Assembly (NCBI GenBank): GCA_021740785.1
Contig: JAIOZI010000019.1
Span: 1-64,000, forward strand
Direction: 5' to 3'
DNA: 64,000 nt
Origin: Melioribacteraceae bacterium
GTDB taxonomy: Bacteria > Bacteroidota > Ignavibacteria > Ignavibacteriales > Melioribacteraceae
A model generated the notes under the pieces. It was given only the letters and a program-made list of their open reading frames with translations. It ran no database searches and had not been told where the DNA came from. A program made the translations under genes and the position numbers. The first letter of the stretch is position 1, and each line of letters begins with the position of its first letter. Shown here piece by piece: positions 45,553 through 54,859 of the stretch.

Positions 45553-46527
45553 TTGCATACGGTTATTACAAAAATATCAAAATTTATTGAGCTTAATAAA
45601 AAACAACTGATCGCAATTGCAAAGGTAATTGTTGCTGCAGGATTTATAATTTATCTGGCAACAATGATAAGTTTCAGCGAAATTATAAATGCATACAATG
45701 AATCGGAACCTATTTATATTTTTATAGCTGCTGTATTATTAATACCAAACTTATTTATGCAATTCTTAAAATGGGAATATATTTGCAGCCTTAGTTTTGG
45801 AAAATTGGGAAGGTCGAAGATATTTTATTCATTGATGCATGGTATGAGCGCCGGCATTATTACCCCGTTTGGGGTTGGTGAATATGTCGGTAGGTCTTTT
45901 GCGCTTAAAGACCAAAAGTCGATTGACATTGTTTTTGCTACTTTTATTGATAAAATGTTTTCGTTGGCAGTATTAATGTTTTTTGGTTCACTCAGTACGA
46001 TTGTCTTTATTCACAGATTTTATAATGTCGATGCATTAATAACAACCGGTTTATTTTTAGCGGTCTTCTCAATTTTCGCAATACTTTTTTACTTACTCTT
46101 GTACCGACCAAAATTCATCGGATTTTTATTCAAAAATTTGAAATCATCAAAATTTTCTAAAAGTAACCGTTCTTCATTTCAATTAATTAAAAATGTAAAC
46201 AATGAGAATGCATTAGTTCTTTCACTTTTTTCTGCTTCGGCATTATTAATTTCTTCAGTTCAATTTGCATTGCTGGTAATGGCATTTGTTCCGGGAGTCT
46301 TATTCTTTGAAATTCTCTGGGGAGCAATTGTTGTGTTTTTTACAAAAGCACTTATCCCGGCAATTTCGCTTGGTGATCTTGGCGTGAGGGAAGGTCTATC
46401 AATTCTTATATTCGATTATTTTGCCGTCAGTTCACCTGATGCATTTAACTCAGCCACTTTAATATTTGTTATCAATCTTCTAATTCCATCCTTAATCGGA
46501 TTAATACTCCTGACAAAAAAATCATGA
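45553..46527 (+). CDS. flippase-like integral membrane protein (LPG synthase TM/UPF0104 family)
   Basis: This 324-residue membrane protein has about eight helices and resembles the transmembrane half of MprF and AglD-type proteins. Typical landmarks are the FLKWEYICSL loop, the GVGEYVGRSFALKD motif after helix 3 and the late PAISLGDLGVREG loop. Relatives help move or synthesise modified lipids. Start TTG at 45553. It overlaps the next glycosyltransferase by 4 nt, so the two are coupled; it may flip the lipid product made by that enzyme. The substrate is not evident. Confidence 0.8.
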   Translation: MHTVITKISKFIELNKKQLIAIAKVIVAAGFIIYLATMISFSEIINAYNESEPIYIFIAAVLLIPNLFMQFLKWEYICSLSFGKLGRSKIFYSLMHGMSAGIITPFGVGEYVGRSFALKDQKSIDIVFATFIDKMFSLAVLMFFGSLSTIVFIHRFYNVDALITTGLFLAVFSIFAILFYLLLYRPKFIGFLFKNLKSSKFSKSNRSSFQLIKNVNNENALVLSLFSASALLISSVQFALLVMAFVPGVLFFEILWGAIVVFFTKALIPAISLGDLGVREGLSILIFDYFAVSSPDAFNSATLIFVINLLIPSLIGLILLTKKS

Positions 46528-47654
46528 TAGAATATTTTTTAATTGTACCGGTACTTTTATCAATCTACTATTTACTTTTTCTTTTAAGAATATATAGTGG
46601 AATTAATCATTTAACGAAGCAGTTGGTTCGAAAAAATTTAAAACTGTTCTGCAGTGTAATTATACCTTTCCGGAATGAAGAATCTAATTTGCAAAATAGT
46701 ATCGATAGTCTGCTTGATCAATCATACCCTGCAGATTTGTTTGAACTGATTTATGTGAATGATAATTCTGAAGATGACTCAGAAGAGATTGTGAAGAAGA
46801 ATATGGGCAAAGGGAATATTCGATTAATAAATTCAAACGGTTCGAAGGAGTTGAGCGGACATAAAAAAATTGCGATTGATTCCGCATTAAAAATTGCCAG
46901 GGGTGAGATCATTCTAACCACAGATGCTGATTGCACACACCCAAAGGAATGGATTGAATCGATGATACAATATTTTACCGAAGATACTGCATTTGTTTCG
47001 GGTCCCGTTGAACTTGAAAACAACAATTCATTATTTAATGAGATACAAAGATTGGAGTTCAGCAGCTTAATAACAGCAGGCGCAGGTTTAATAGGAGCAG
47101 GAATTCCTACAATTTGCAACGGTGCTAATTTGGGTTTTAAACGGAGTGTTTTTAATGCTGTGAATGGATATGAGGGCAATCTAAACCTATCATCAGGTGA
47201 TGATGAATTTTTAATGCAGAAAATTCATTCTTCAACGCAATATATTATTAAATTTGCGACCGACTCTAAATGTTTAGTAAAAACCAAAGCCTCTGATACG
47301 ATTGCCGATTTTATAAATCAAAGAAAGAGATGGGCAAGCAAGGGATTGTTCTATAAAAACGAAAAGTTGATATTCAGCCTGATCCTAATTTTTCTTTTTT
47401 ACCTCGGATTAATTGTTCAGCCTGTACTGATTTATTACTCTAGTTTTTTTCTTTATACTTTTTTGGCTGGATTTCTATTGAAAATTGTATTCGAATATTT
47501 GATCATGAGAAGATCAAAAAAGAATTTGTTACCTAGCATTGATTTAAGTTGGTTTTTAATTGCTGAAATATTTCACGTACCATATATAGTTATAACGAGT
47601 ATTCTTGGTATATTCGGAGGTTTTAATTGGAGAGGCAGAAAGTTACGAAGATGA
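46524..47654 (+). CDS. family 2 glycosyltransferase, membrane-bound
   Basis: This is an inverting GT-A enzyme. It has an N-terminal helix, then the catalytic domain with VIIPFRNEESNL, YVNDNSEDDSEE, a DxD-like TTDADCTH, SGDDEF and QRKRWASKG (QxxRW-type acceptor motif). Two to four C-terminal helices anchor it. It is of the type that glycosylates lipid or polysaccharide substrates at the cytoplasmic face. It overlaps both neighbours and is translationally coupled. A second, similar GT2 follows at 48271; the donor sugar is unknown. Confidence 0.9.
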   Translation: MIEYFLIVPVLLSIYYLLFLLRIYSGINHLTKQLVRKNLKLFCSVIIPFRNEESNLQNSIDSLLDQSYPADLFELIYVNDNSEDDSEEIVKKNMGKGNIRLINSNGSKELSGHKKIAIDSALKIARGEIILTTDADCTHPKEWIESMIQYFTEDTAFVSGPVELENNNSLFNEIQRLEFSSLITAGAGLIGAGIPTICNGANLGFKRSVFNAVNGYEGNLNLSSGDDEFLMQKIHSSTQYIIKFATDSKCLVKTKASDTIADFINQRKRWASKGLFYKNEKLIFSLILIFLFYLGLIVQPVLIYYSSFFLYTFLAGFLLKIVFEYLIMRRSKKNLLPSIDLSWFLIAEIFHVPYIVITSILGIFGGFNWRGRKLRR

Positions 47655-48286
47655 AATATTTATATCAGCCCCCAAAATTATTTGAGCTTATTTTTCCGAA
47701 TATTTTTTGGCGGACTTCTAATGAGACGATGTTGTTGACATTCGATGATTCACCCAACCCAAATATCACTGAAATGATAATAGAGATATTGGATAAAAAT
47801 AAAATTAAAGCATGTTTCTTTTGTGTTGGAGAGAAGGTTGAAAAGTATCCCGGTTTGATAAGCCAGATTGATCAATCGGGTCATATTGCTGCCAATCATT
47901 CATATTCTCATCCTAACTTTATAAAATTAAGAAAGAAGGATAAACTTGCTGAAGTTGTAAGAACTAAAGAAATCATAGAAAAGATTACAGGTAAGGAGAA
48001 TATTTATTTTCGTCCGCCATTCGGTCGATTTGATTTAACAACACTATCCATTCTGAATGAAATTAAAATGAAAAATGTTATGTGGAGTTTATTTCCGTAT
48101 GATTATAAAAATGATTTGAATATTGTTAAATTTGCAGTCAATAAATATTTAAAAAATAATTCGATAGTTGTTTTTCACGATAAACCCGGGAATAATATCT
48201 TAGAGAAGTCGTTAAATTACCTAATTGAAGAGGCTGAAAAAAAAGGGTATAAATTTGGAGATCCTGCCGGATGTTTGAAATCATAA
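47651..48286 (+). CDS. polysaccharide deacetylase (NodB/CE4)
   Basis: This is a metal-dependent N- or O-deacetylase. The catalytic base and metal ligand are D32 and D33 in TFDDSPNP, and the metal-binding His pair H83 and H87 lies in ANHSYSHP. RPPFGRFD and the late VVFHDKPGN motif complete the CE4 signature. Its 211 residues are near the minimum for the fold, with no other domain and no signal peptide. It therefore probably acts on a cytoplasmic or inner-leaflet lipid-linked sugar. ATG at 47651 overlaps the previous stop (ATGA) and is preferred over the upstream TTG. It lies between the two GT2 genes. Confidence 0.9.
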   Translation: MKYLYQPPKLFELIFPNIFWRTSNETMLLTFDDSPNPNITEMIIEILDKNKIKACFFCVGEKVEKYPGLISQIDQSGHIAANHSYSHPNFIKLRKKDKLAEVVRTKEIIEKITGKENIYFRPPFGRFDLTTLSILNEIKMKNVMWSLFPYDYKNDLNIVKFAVNKYLKNNSIVVFHDKPGNNILEKSLNYLIEEAEKKGYKFGDPAGCLKS

Positions 48287-49359
48287 TCATCATTTTTACA
48301 GTTCTTTATGTAATCGAATCATTTATAATAATGACCGGATATATAAAGAAATTTTCAAAAATTAATGAGGAAAATCTTCCTGCAGCTACAGTTATTGTTG
48401 CAGCAAGAAATGAAGAGGATAACATTCTTGAGTGTATGGAATCGCTGGATGCGTTAATCTATCCTTCCGGCAAATTGGAAATAATTATTGTGAATGATCA
48501 TTCAGATGACAGAACCGGGGAAATTATAGACGAATTCATTAGGGGGAAAGAAGAATTTAAGTCAATGATACCGGAAAAACAAATCGGTCAGGTAAAGGGG
48601 AAAGCAAATGCAATAGCGAATGCTGTAGAAATTGCAACAGGCGACATCATTTTAACAACCGATGCTGACTGCACAGTATCACCAACATGGGCAAAAACAA
48701 TCGCATCATATTATGAAGATGATGTTGCATTCGTAGGCGGATACACAACTCAATCGGGAGATACTATTTTTGAGGGAATGCAGGCAGCCGATTTCGTTTT
48801 TCTGTTAGGCGCTGCGGCAGGTTCGGTTAATTTAAAATTTCCTTTAAGCTGTATCGGCAATAATATGTCTTACAGAAAATCCGCTTATGAAGAAGTCGGC
48901 GGGTATGCGGGTATTGATTTTTCAGTAACTGAAGACTTTAGTTTATTGCGGGCAATTAAAAATTTAAAAAAATATAAAATCTTATATCCCTTGGATAAAG
49001 ACGCTTTAGTTACTTCAAAACCTTGTCCTGATTTTAAATCGATTTATTGGCAGAAGAAAAGATGGGGCGTCGGCGGTAAAGAAAGTGAACCTTTCGGATT
49101 TTTGGTAATGGGGACTGCCTTTCTTACTCACTTATCAATTTTACTGTCCCCGTTCTTTTTTAGTCTTACTGCTCTTTATTTTGTGTTGTTCAAAATTTTC
49201 GTCGATTATTTTTTCATATATCCTCTATTCAAATCACTTGACCTAAAACTAAAAGTCAAAAATTTTATTGCGTTCGAGTTATATTTCATAATTTATTCAT
49301 TAGTGCTTCCGTTCGTAATTGTTAAATCGAATGTGAAATGGAAAGGCAGGGAATATTAG
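48271..49359 (+). CDS. second family 2 glycosyltransferase
   Basis: This is a GT-A glycosyltransferase related to its neighbour at 46524. An N-terminal helix precedes the catalytic block with VIVAARNEEDNI, IVNDHSDDRTGE, TTDADCTVS, VTEDFSLL and QKKRWGVGG. Three C-terminal helices follow. It probably adds a sugar to a membrane lipid. It overlaps the deacetylase by 16 nt. The pairing of two GT2 enzymes around a deacetylase suggests a short glycan with at least one de-N-acetylated sugar; this is an inference. Confidence 0.9.
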   Translation: MFEIIIIIFTVLYVIESFIIMTGYIKKFSKINEENLPAATVIVAARNEEDNILECMESLDALIYPSGKLEIIIVNDHSDDRTGEIIDEFIRGKEEFKSMIPEKQIGQVKGKANAIANAVEIATGDIILTTDADCTVSPTWAKTIASYYEDDVAFVGGYTTQSGDTIFEGMQAADFVFLLGAAAGSVNLKFPLSCIGNNMSYRKSAYEEVGGYAGIDFSVTEDFSLLRAIKNLKKYKILYPLDKDALVTSKPCPDFKSIYWQKKRWGVGGKESEPFGFLVMGTAFLTHLSILLSPFFFSLTALYFVLFKIFVDYFFIYPLFKSLDLKLKVKNFIAFELYFIIYSLVLPFVIVKSNVKWKGREY

Positions 49360-50333
49360 TGCTGCTCCTCTGTAATTATTATGTTACATACAGGTGTAAT
49401 GCTTTTTGCGAGTTTTGTCATTTTGCAGACCACGGTGAATTTAAGAATACTCCCCATGCAGATTTGCAGGACTTTAAAACCAATGTTAACCAGTTAGCAA
49501 AATTGGGCGTGAAATTTATTGATTTAACCGGGGGCGAACCATTACTTAATCCTGATATTCATTTAATGGCGGACCACGCGCGTAAATTAAAAATGCAGAC
49601 AAGCATCACTTCTAATGCATTACTCTATCCTAAGTTTGCAGATAAATTGGCGGGCAAAATTAATTTACTTCATTTTTCATTAGATTCACCGGATGAAGAA
49701 GAACACAATACGATCAGAAAGGTGAATTGTTTTAATCATGTTTTTGATAGTATTAACATTGCAAAAAGTTTGGGCGAATACCCCGATATACTTTTTACTG
49801 TAACAAATGATACATACAAGAAACTTCCTAGAATGTATGATATCGCAATTGAAAAAGACCTTATACTGATTGTTAATCCGGTATTTTCATATTTTGGTAA
49901 TCCCGGGTTAAATGAAGAAGCATTGGATTTTATTGAAGAATACATCGAAGGTAAGCCTAATATTTATTTGAATAATGCGTTCATAAAATTAAGAAGAAAT
50001 GGCGGTAATAATATAAATAATCCTACGTGTAAAGCTGTTTCCAGGGTTATTGTTATTTCACCTTACAATGAAATTATTTTGCCGTGTTATCATTTCGGAA
50101 ACAAGAAAATTTTGATTGACAGACCGATCAATGAGATTCGTGAAAGTGAGGAAGTGAGGCAGATAAAATCTATGGAAGGTAAGTATGATTTTTGTGATGG
50201 CTGCACGGTGAATTGCTATTTTGAACCATCATTCGCTTTCCCGACAAACATGTACGGAATTATGAGTCTGACATCAAAATTCAAATATAGTTTTAACAAA
50301 CTAGTTAAACAGCAGTTTAAAAAAAGACTGTGA
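49359..50333 (+). CDS. radical SAM protein with SPASM-like C-terminus
   Basis: This is a radical S-adenosylmethionine enzyme. The 4Fe-4S site is C13, C17 and C20 (CNAFCEFC). TGGEPLLNPD is the SAM-binding GGE motif, and FSLDSPDEEEHN follows. Near the C-terminus, a cysteine in CYHF and the group CDGCTVNC may bind a second cluster, as in SPASM proteins. It is 325 residues from GTG at 49359, which has AGGGA 6 nt upstream and overlaps the previous stop by one base; ATG at 49338 is an alternative. Linked glycosyltransferases suggest it modifies a lipid or sugar, but SPASM enzymes often modify peptides. The reaction is unknown. Confidence 0.88.
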   Translation: MLLLCNYYVTYRCNAFCEFCHFADHGEFKNTPHADLQDFKTNVNQLAKLGVKFIDLTGGEPLLNPDIHLMADHARKLKMQTSITSNALLYPKFADKLAGKINLLHFSLDSPDEEEHNTIRKVNCFNHVFDSINIAKSLGEYPDILFTVTNDTYKKLPRMYDIAIEKDLILIVNPVFSYFGNPGLNEEALDFIEEYIEGKPNIYLNNAFIKLRRNGGNNINNPTCKAVSRVIVISPYNEIILPCYHFGNKKILIDRPINEIRESEEVRQIKSMEGKYDFCDGCTVNCYFEPSFAFPTNMYGIMSLTSKFKYSFNKLVKQQFKKRL

Positions 50334-50356
50334 TATAAATCTTCAGGAACTTCAGG

Positions 50357-51178
50357 ATGAATAGGTTAATATTATTAATCATATTGCTAATGCCCGTTAA
50401 TTTTATTTCAGCACAAACAGAATATTTCCCGGATGATTTACAATTTCAACCCTTCATGGCAAATGCGCTGGAACCGAAATTAGGATTTTTATTTGAACTC
50501 GGGAAAAATGAACTTCGACTGGATATCGGTAATTCTCTCGATATTGTAAAATGGGGAAGTGAAGAAGCTGCTTATTCAATAGGCGCAGATTTGTTTACTT
50601 ATACATTGCTTAGAGGTGAAACCAACTTTCATTTTCCGGTTCACGCAGTTGATTATTTATTCGGATTAAATTTTGCATATAAGAGAAAAGTTGGAGAGAA
50701 TGAAGTGGGCGCACGTTTAAGATTAAGCCACATAAGCGCTCATCTTGTTGACGGACACTACGACTGGCAGAACGACTTATGGCTTGACGGTCACAAACCA
50801 CGTGTTTACAGTCGTGAATTTCTTGAACTAATGCCCTATTATAAATTAAGTGATCTACGAGTTTATCTTGGTCTGACATACATCTACCATGTTGATCCTG
50901 TTTATATCGGGAAAGGAAACTACCAGGTTGGATTTGATTACATAGCCCGTGATTTTATCTCCCAAGGTATATCACTTTTTGCCGGTTACGATTTGAAATT
51001 AATAATTATAAGTAAGTTTTCCGGGAACAATTCTGTTGTCGGGGGAATAAAATTTGGGAAATATGAAGGGAAAGGATTTAGCATTTATTTTCAGTATTAT
51101 TCGGGTAACAGTATTCACGGAGAATTCTTCGATTTCAAAACAGATTATAGTGCACTAGGATTGAATTTAGATTTATAA
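50357..51178 (+). CDS. outer-membrane-barrel-like protein (paralogue of 41828)
   Basis: This is a 273-residue protein with a signal peptide (ending FISAQT) and beta-strand periodicity. Compared with the protein at 41828 it keeps LRLDIGNSLDIV, SIGADLFTYTL, RLRLSHISAHLVDGHYD and YSREF. The shared core motif AHLVDGHYD is the clearest family mark. The C-terminal strand ends in LGLNLDL. It closes the envelope gene set that the other copy opens. Function unknown; it probably acts with the glycosyltransferase/radical SAM genes or with the secreted peptidase. Confidence 0.7.
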   Translation: MNRLILLIILLMPVNFISAQTEYFPDDLQFQPFMANALEPKLGFLFELGKNELRLDIGNSLDIVKWGSEEAAYSIGADLFTYTLLRGETNFHFPVHAVDYLFGLNFAYKRKVGENEVGARLRLSHISAHLVDGHYDWQNDLWLDGHKPRVYSREFLELMPYYKLSDLRVYLGLTYIYHVDPVYIGKGNYQVGFDYIARDFISQGISLFAGYDLKLIIISKFSGNNSVVGGIKFGKYEGKGFSIYFQYYSGNSIHGEFFDFKTDYSALGLNLDL

Positions 51179-51179
51179 T

Positions 51180-52187
51180 ATGTCACAACAATTTTCGGAA
51201 CCAACATACTCTTCAAATATTGGAACTACAGGAAAGAAAAAGAAAACCCCGGTATTTGTTTATCCATTACTTTTTGTAATTACATTTGTTACCACATTAA
51301 TCGCCGGTATGGAATGGACTACCGGATCAATGGGTCCGTATGAATTTGCAGATTTGGCAAAGGGACTTCCATACGCACTCTCAATATTGTTCATTTTATC
51401 ATTTCATGAATTCGGTCATTATTTCGCGGCTAAATATCACAAGGTAGATACAACTCTTCCTTTCTATATTCCATTTCCCCCGATTCCCGGATTTTTTCAT
51501 TTTGGAACAATGGGCGCTGTAATTAAAACCCGGTCGGTTATTCCGAATAATAAATCAATGTTTGATATTGGTGTGTGGGGACCGATTTCCGGATTCGCTG
51601 CTTGCTTAATTATTATCAGCTATGGATTTCTCAACCTCCCAGAAATGGAATATATTTTAACTATTCATCCTGATTATCTTTCCCCGGAATATGGAAAAGA
51701 TGCATTAAGTCTTGAATTCGGTGACACGATTTTATTTGCACTGATGCGTGAATTATTTACTAATCCCCAGCAGTTTGTTCCGCCAATGTCTGAAATTTAT
51801 CATTACCCGTATTTGTGCACCGGCTGGTTTGGTTTATTTGTAACTGCAATGAATATGATTCCGGTCGGGCAATTGGATGGCGGACATGTAGTTTACAGTA
51901 TGTTCGGTCATAAAAAACACGAAGCCGTTGCAAGCATTGCTATGATTGTCTTAATGGTGCTCGGCGGACTCGGAGTTCTCGATACATTCATGGATTTTCA
52001 AACACATATTGGATGGACAGGCTGGTTGTTCTGGGCATTTATCCTATATATATTTATAAAAATTAAACATCCGCCGGTACCTTATTTTGAACAGCTCGAT
52101 AGCAATAGAATGCTGATTGGTTATTTTAGTCTGGTGATTTTCATTATTTCATTTTCGCCAACACCCTTCATTCTTTCAATCAGCTAG
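51180..52187 (+). CDS. site-2 protease family (M50) membrane metallopeptidase
   Basis: This intramembrane zinc protease cuts transmembrane substrates. H76, E77 and H80 form the HEFGH motif within a hydrophobic helix. The second zinc motif with the conserved Asp is MNMIPVGQLDGGHVVYS near residue 225. Six or more helices are predicted and no PDZ domain is visible, so it belongs to the shorter archaeal/plant-like class rather than the RseP class. It starts 1 nt after the paralogue stop, so it is co-transcribed with the envelope genes. Substrate unknown. Confidence 0.9.
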   Translation: MSQQFSEPTYSSNIGTTGKKKKTPVFVYPLLFVITFVTTLIAGMEWTTGSMGPYEFADLAKGLPYALSILFILSFHEFGHYFAAKYHKVDTTLPFYIPFPPIPGFFHFGTMGAVIKTRSVIPNNKSMFDIGVWGPISGFAACLIIISYGFLNLPEMEYILTIHPDYLSPEYGKDALSLEFGDTILFALMRELFTNPQQFVPPMSEIYHYPYLCTGWFGLFVTAMNMIPVGQLDGGHVVYSMFGHKKHEAVASIAMIVLMVLGGLGVLDTFMDFQTHIGWTGWLFWAFILYIFIKIKHPPVPYFEQLDSNRMLIGYFSLVIFIISFSPTPFILSIS

Positions 52188-52427
52188 TGAATAAACTTTT
52201 TTAATTGACTTGACTTATTACTTTATAAATACCTAACTTTCGAAAAATTAAATGGGGAATTAGTATAGAGGCTTTTTACTGGATTTAAGATTTGATTTAT
52301 TTTAAAGGATAAGTTGTTGGTATGAAGTCTCGAGAATTACCCATTTTGTTTGTTATTCAAATCGGTTGCTTTTCACCTGACAACTTTCCATTCAATTTCA
52401 AGATTGATTCAAAATAGAGTGAGGAAA

Positions 52428-53252
52428 ATGAAATTTCTTTCATGGCTGGTTTTTATATTTATATCAATAATTTTATTTAATGGATGTGAAAAAGATCCTC
52501 AGGGCGTAGTGGACCCGCTTTCGGAGGATGAAAATATAAATATTATTCAGATTACTATTCCATCCGTATTTACTTATTCAGTTGAAGATTCATCGGTTTT
52601 AATTTCCGTCGATGTCTCATCATCAACATCATTAGGAAAATTGTGGTGCGAAGTTTATGATCCTGCCGGTGATCAACTAAACGGGAATATCTATTTACTT
52701 GATGATGGGGATGTTGAAAATTCAGGTGATTCAACTGGTAATGACGGCACATATACGGCAGAAATTGAATTCAGTAAAAGTAATCTAAACGGTCAATATA
52801 ATTTTGATTTATATTATGAATTGAATTCAGGTGAATCTGATCGGTTTGCTCGTCAATTTATTTCATTCTTTAACGGGCAGGCAAACTATCCACCTGTAAT
52901 ATCCGGTGTTAATCTTCCGGCATCTGTTGTACGTGATGAACCGTTTATTTTCAGCGTTAAAGCTTTTGACGCGAATGGATTGAATGATATCCCGACCGGC
53001 GGAGTTTTTTACAGGCTGTTTGATCCATCCGGAAGAATGTTGACAAACAGTCAGGGCATTTCCGAATTCCCTCTATCCGATGCGGGGGATACTGCTGTTA
53101 GTGGTGATGAAATAGAAGGAGATGGGATTTTTACTAATGATCTTGCTTTTCCGGGTTCGGTAACTGCCGGAAACTGGAAGTTCGAATTCCAAGCAATTGA
53201 CAGACAGGATTCTTTAAGCAATAAAATTTCACGAACAATAATTGTTGAATAA
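52428..53252 (+). CDS. lipoprotein with Ig-like/cadherin-like modules
   Basis: This is a predicted lipoprotein. The signal peptide ends in a lipobox (ILFNGC), giving a mature Cys. Two beta-sandwich modules of about 110 residues follow, each with a D-x-G-x-T-x-D-G-x-Y/F-T calcium-loop-like pattern (DSTGNDGTYTAEI and EIEGDGIFTNDL). ATG at 52428 is chosen because GAGGA lies just upstream; the longer reading from 52350 has no signal logic. It is the first gene of the 52.4-57.4 kb operon and its stop overlaps the next start. The 240-bp gap before it holds no gene and no clear promoter. Function unknown. Confidence 0.75.
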   Translation: MKFLSWLVFIFISIILFNGCEKDPQGVVDPLSEDENINIIQITIPSVFTYSVEDSSVLISVDVSSSTSLGKLWCEVYDPAGDQLNGNIYLLDDGDVENSGDSTGNDGTYTAEIEFSKSNLNGQYNFDLYYELNSGESDRFARQFISFFNGQANYPPVISGVNLPASVVRDEPFIFSVKAFDANGLNDIPTGGVFYRLFDPSGRMLTNSQGISEFPLSDAGDTAVSGDEIEGDGIFTNDLAFPGSVTAGNWKFEFQAIDRQDSLSNKISRTIIVE

Positions 53253-54847
53253 TGAAAAAAGTTTTTGTCTTATTATTAATTTTAACCGGAATTTCATTCG
53301 CACAGATAAACCCGGAAATGTATAACCTTTCAGCAGACAATATTGGTAAAGCATCAGGTGATACACCGCTCAGCAATTCAATCACCGATATAATGATAAT
53401 TGGTGATACCATTTGGATCGGCAGTTCACGAGGATTGAGCAGATCAACTGATAACGGAACAAGCTGGACTGATTATTGGAATACTCCTTCATTCGGCGGC
53501 GAAGCAATTATTGCCCTCGGGTATCATAACAAAACTGTTTGGGTTTCTACCGGACATAATGAAGACGGTGTAGGAGGAGAATCTGTAATTACCGGCTCGG
53601 GTTACAGGTTTTCAAATGATAATGGAACTACATGGACTTCATTGCCTCAGTCAGTTGAGGATCCCGGTGATTCATCAATTACATACGGTGTAAATACGCT
53701 TCGCGCTTTGCCTATCACAGTTGCTCAGCAGAATGTTACCTATGATATTGCTTTTACTTCGAATACAATTTGGACCGCTTCATGGGCAGGCGGATTGAGA
53801 AAAAATAATATCGATTCGCTCATGTTAAATCCGAACCGACCATGGGAACGTGTTGTACTTCCGCCGGATTATTTGAGTGCAATACATCCGGATTCCGTTT
53901 ACAATTTCTCACTTCAACCTAAAGCAGGCGCTTTTGGTGATGAAGAGTATTTAAATCATGTTGCATTCTCAATAGTATCTGCGAATGAATCGACAATTTA
54001 TGTGGGAACGGCGAATGGAATTAATAAGTCAACAGATAACGGAATAACCTGGACGAAATTCAACCATCAAAATCAGCGAAAACCTATAAGCGGTAATTTT
54101 ATTACAGCCTTGGGTTATGATGAGATTAAACAGGTTGTGTGGGCTTCGTCTTGGAAAGCCGATGCACCTGAAGAATTTTACGGAGTAAGCGCTTCTTCGG
54201 ATGGCGGCGAATCATGGGAAACTTTTTTGAATGATGAACGTCCGCACAATTTCGGTTTTAAATATTATCTAACCGATGGAGGAATTAATACTTCGGATGT
54301 TTTTGTGCCGACCGACAACGGCGTTTATCGTTCAAACAATGATGGAGCAAGCTGGCTTTTACCTTCATCAATAAAGGATACAAAATCAGCCGTGCTAACT
54401 TCAGTTTTTTATGATGTGGAAACGAAATCGCTCAACGACGGAACACATGAAATTTGGATCGGTTCAGCAGATGGCTTAGCAGTTCTGCAAGAAACGGGAG
54501 GGATTTGGCAGGGAGATTGGAAAGTCTTTACTGCATCTCCTGAACTTAAATCGAAGAATGAAACGTATGCATTCCCTAATCCTTTCAATCCGTCATTTAA
54601 ACCTGTGAGAATTAAATACAGTGTTATTGGTCAAGCTCAGGATGTTACAATTAGAATTTTAGATTTTGGTATGAATTTAATCAGAACAGTTGTTCAAAAT
54701 GCATCGCGTAATCCTTCCGAAAATATATTTGAAATTTGGGATGGACGCGATGAATCAGGATCAATAGTTCCTAATGGTGTTTATTTTTACCGTGTAGATA
54801 TTGGCTCAAATGATCCGATGTACGGGAAAATAATGGTAATCAGATAA
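53252..54847 (+). CDS. Asp-box beta-propeller protein with T9SS sorting domain
   Basis: This is a secreted protein with a signal peptide (GISFAQ). At least five Asp-box (BNR-type) repeats of the form S-x-D-x-G-x-T/S-W are visible: STDNGTSW, SNDNGTTW, STDNGITW, SSDGGESW and SNNDGASW. This implies a sialidase-like or photosynthesis-factor-like propeller. The C-terminal 90 residues are a type A sorting domain (FPNPFNPS, ILDFGMNL, WDGRDESGS, NGVYFYRV). No catalytic residues of sialidases were identified, so the propeller is probably for binding. It lies between a lipoprotein and a PorV/PorQ-family barrel. Confidence 0.85.
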   Translation: MKKVFVLLLILTGISFAQINPEMYNLSADNIGKASGDTPLSNSITDIMIIGDTIWIGSSRGLSRSTDNGTSWTDYWNTPSFGGEAIIALGYHNKTVWVSTGHNEDGVGGESVITGSGYRFSNDNGTTWTSLPQSVEDPGDSSITYGVNTLRALPITVAQQNVTYDIAFTSNTIWTASWAGGLRKNNIDSLMLNPNRPWERVVLPPDYLSAIHPDSVYNFSLQPKAGAFGDEEYLNHVAFSIVSANESTIYVGTANGINKSTDNGITWTKFNHQNQRKPISGNFITALGYDEIKQVVWASSWKADAPEEFYGVSASSDGGESWETFLNDERPHNFGFKYYLTDGGINTSDVFVPTDNGVYRSNNDGASWLLPSSIKDTKSAVLTSVFYDVETKSLNDGTHEIWIGSADGLAVLQETGGIWQGDWKVFTASPELKSKNETYAFPNPFNPSFKPVRIKYSVIGQAQDVTIRILDFGMNLIRTVVQNASRNPSENIFEIWDGRDESGSIVPNGVYFYRVDIGSNDPMYGKIMVIR

Positions 54848-54859
54848 ACCGAGGTTTAC

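Noticed and set aside
41828-52187. Hopanoid-type pathway for the radical SAM/glycosyltransferase set
   Set aside because: There is no squalene-hopene cyclase, and the radical SAM enzyme does not show features I can tie to HpnH.
52350-52427. Longer start of the lipoprotein at 52350
   Set aside because: The added residues precede a normal lipoprotein signal, and the ATG at 52428 has its own GAGGA.
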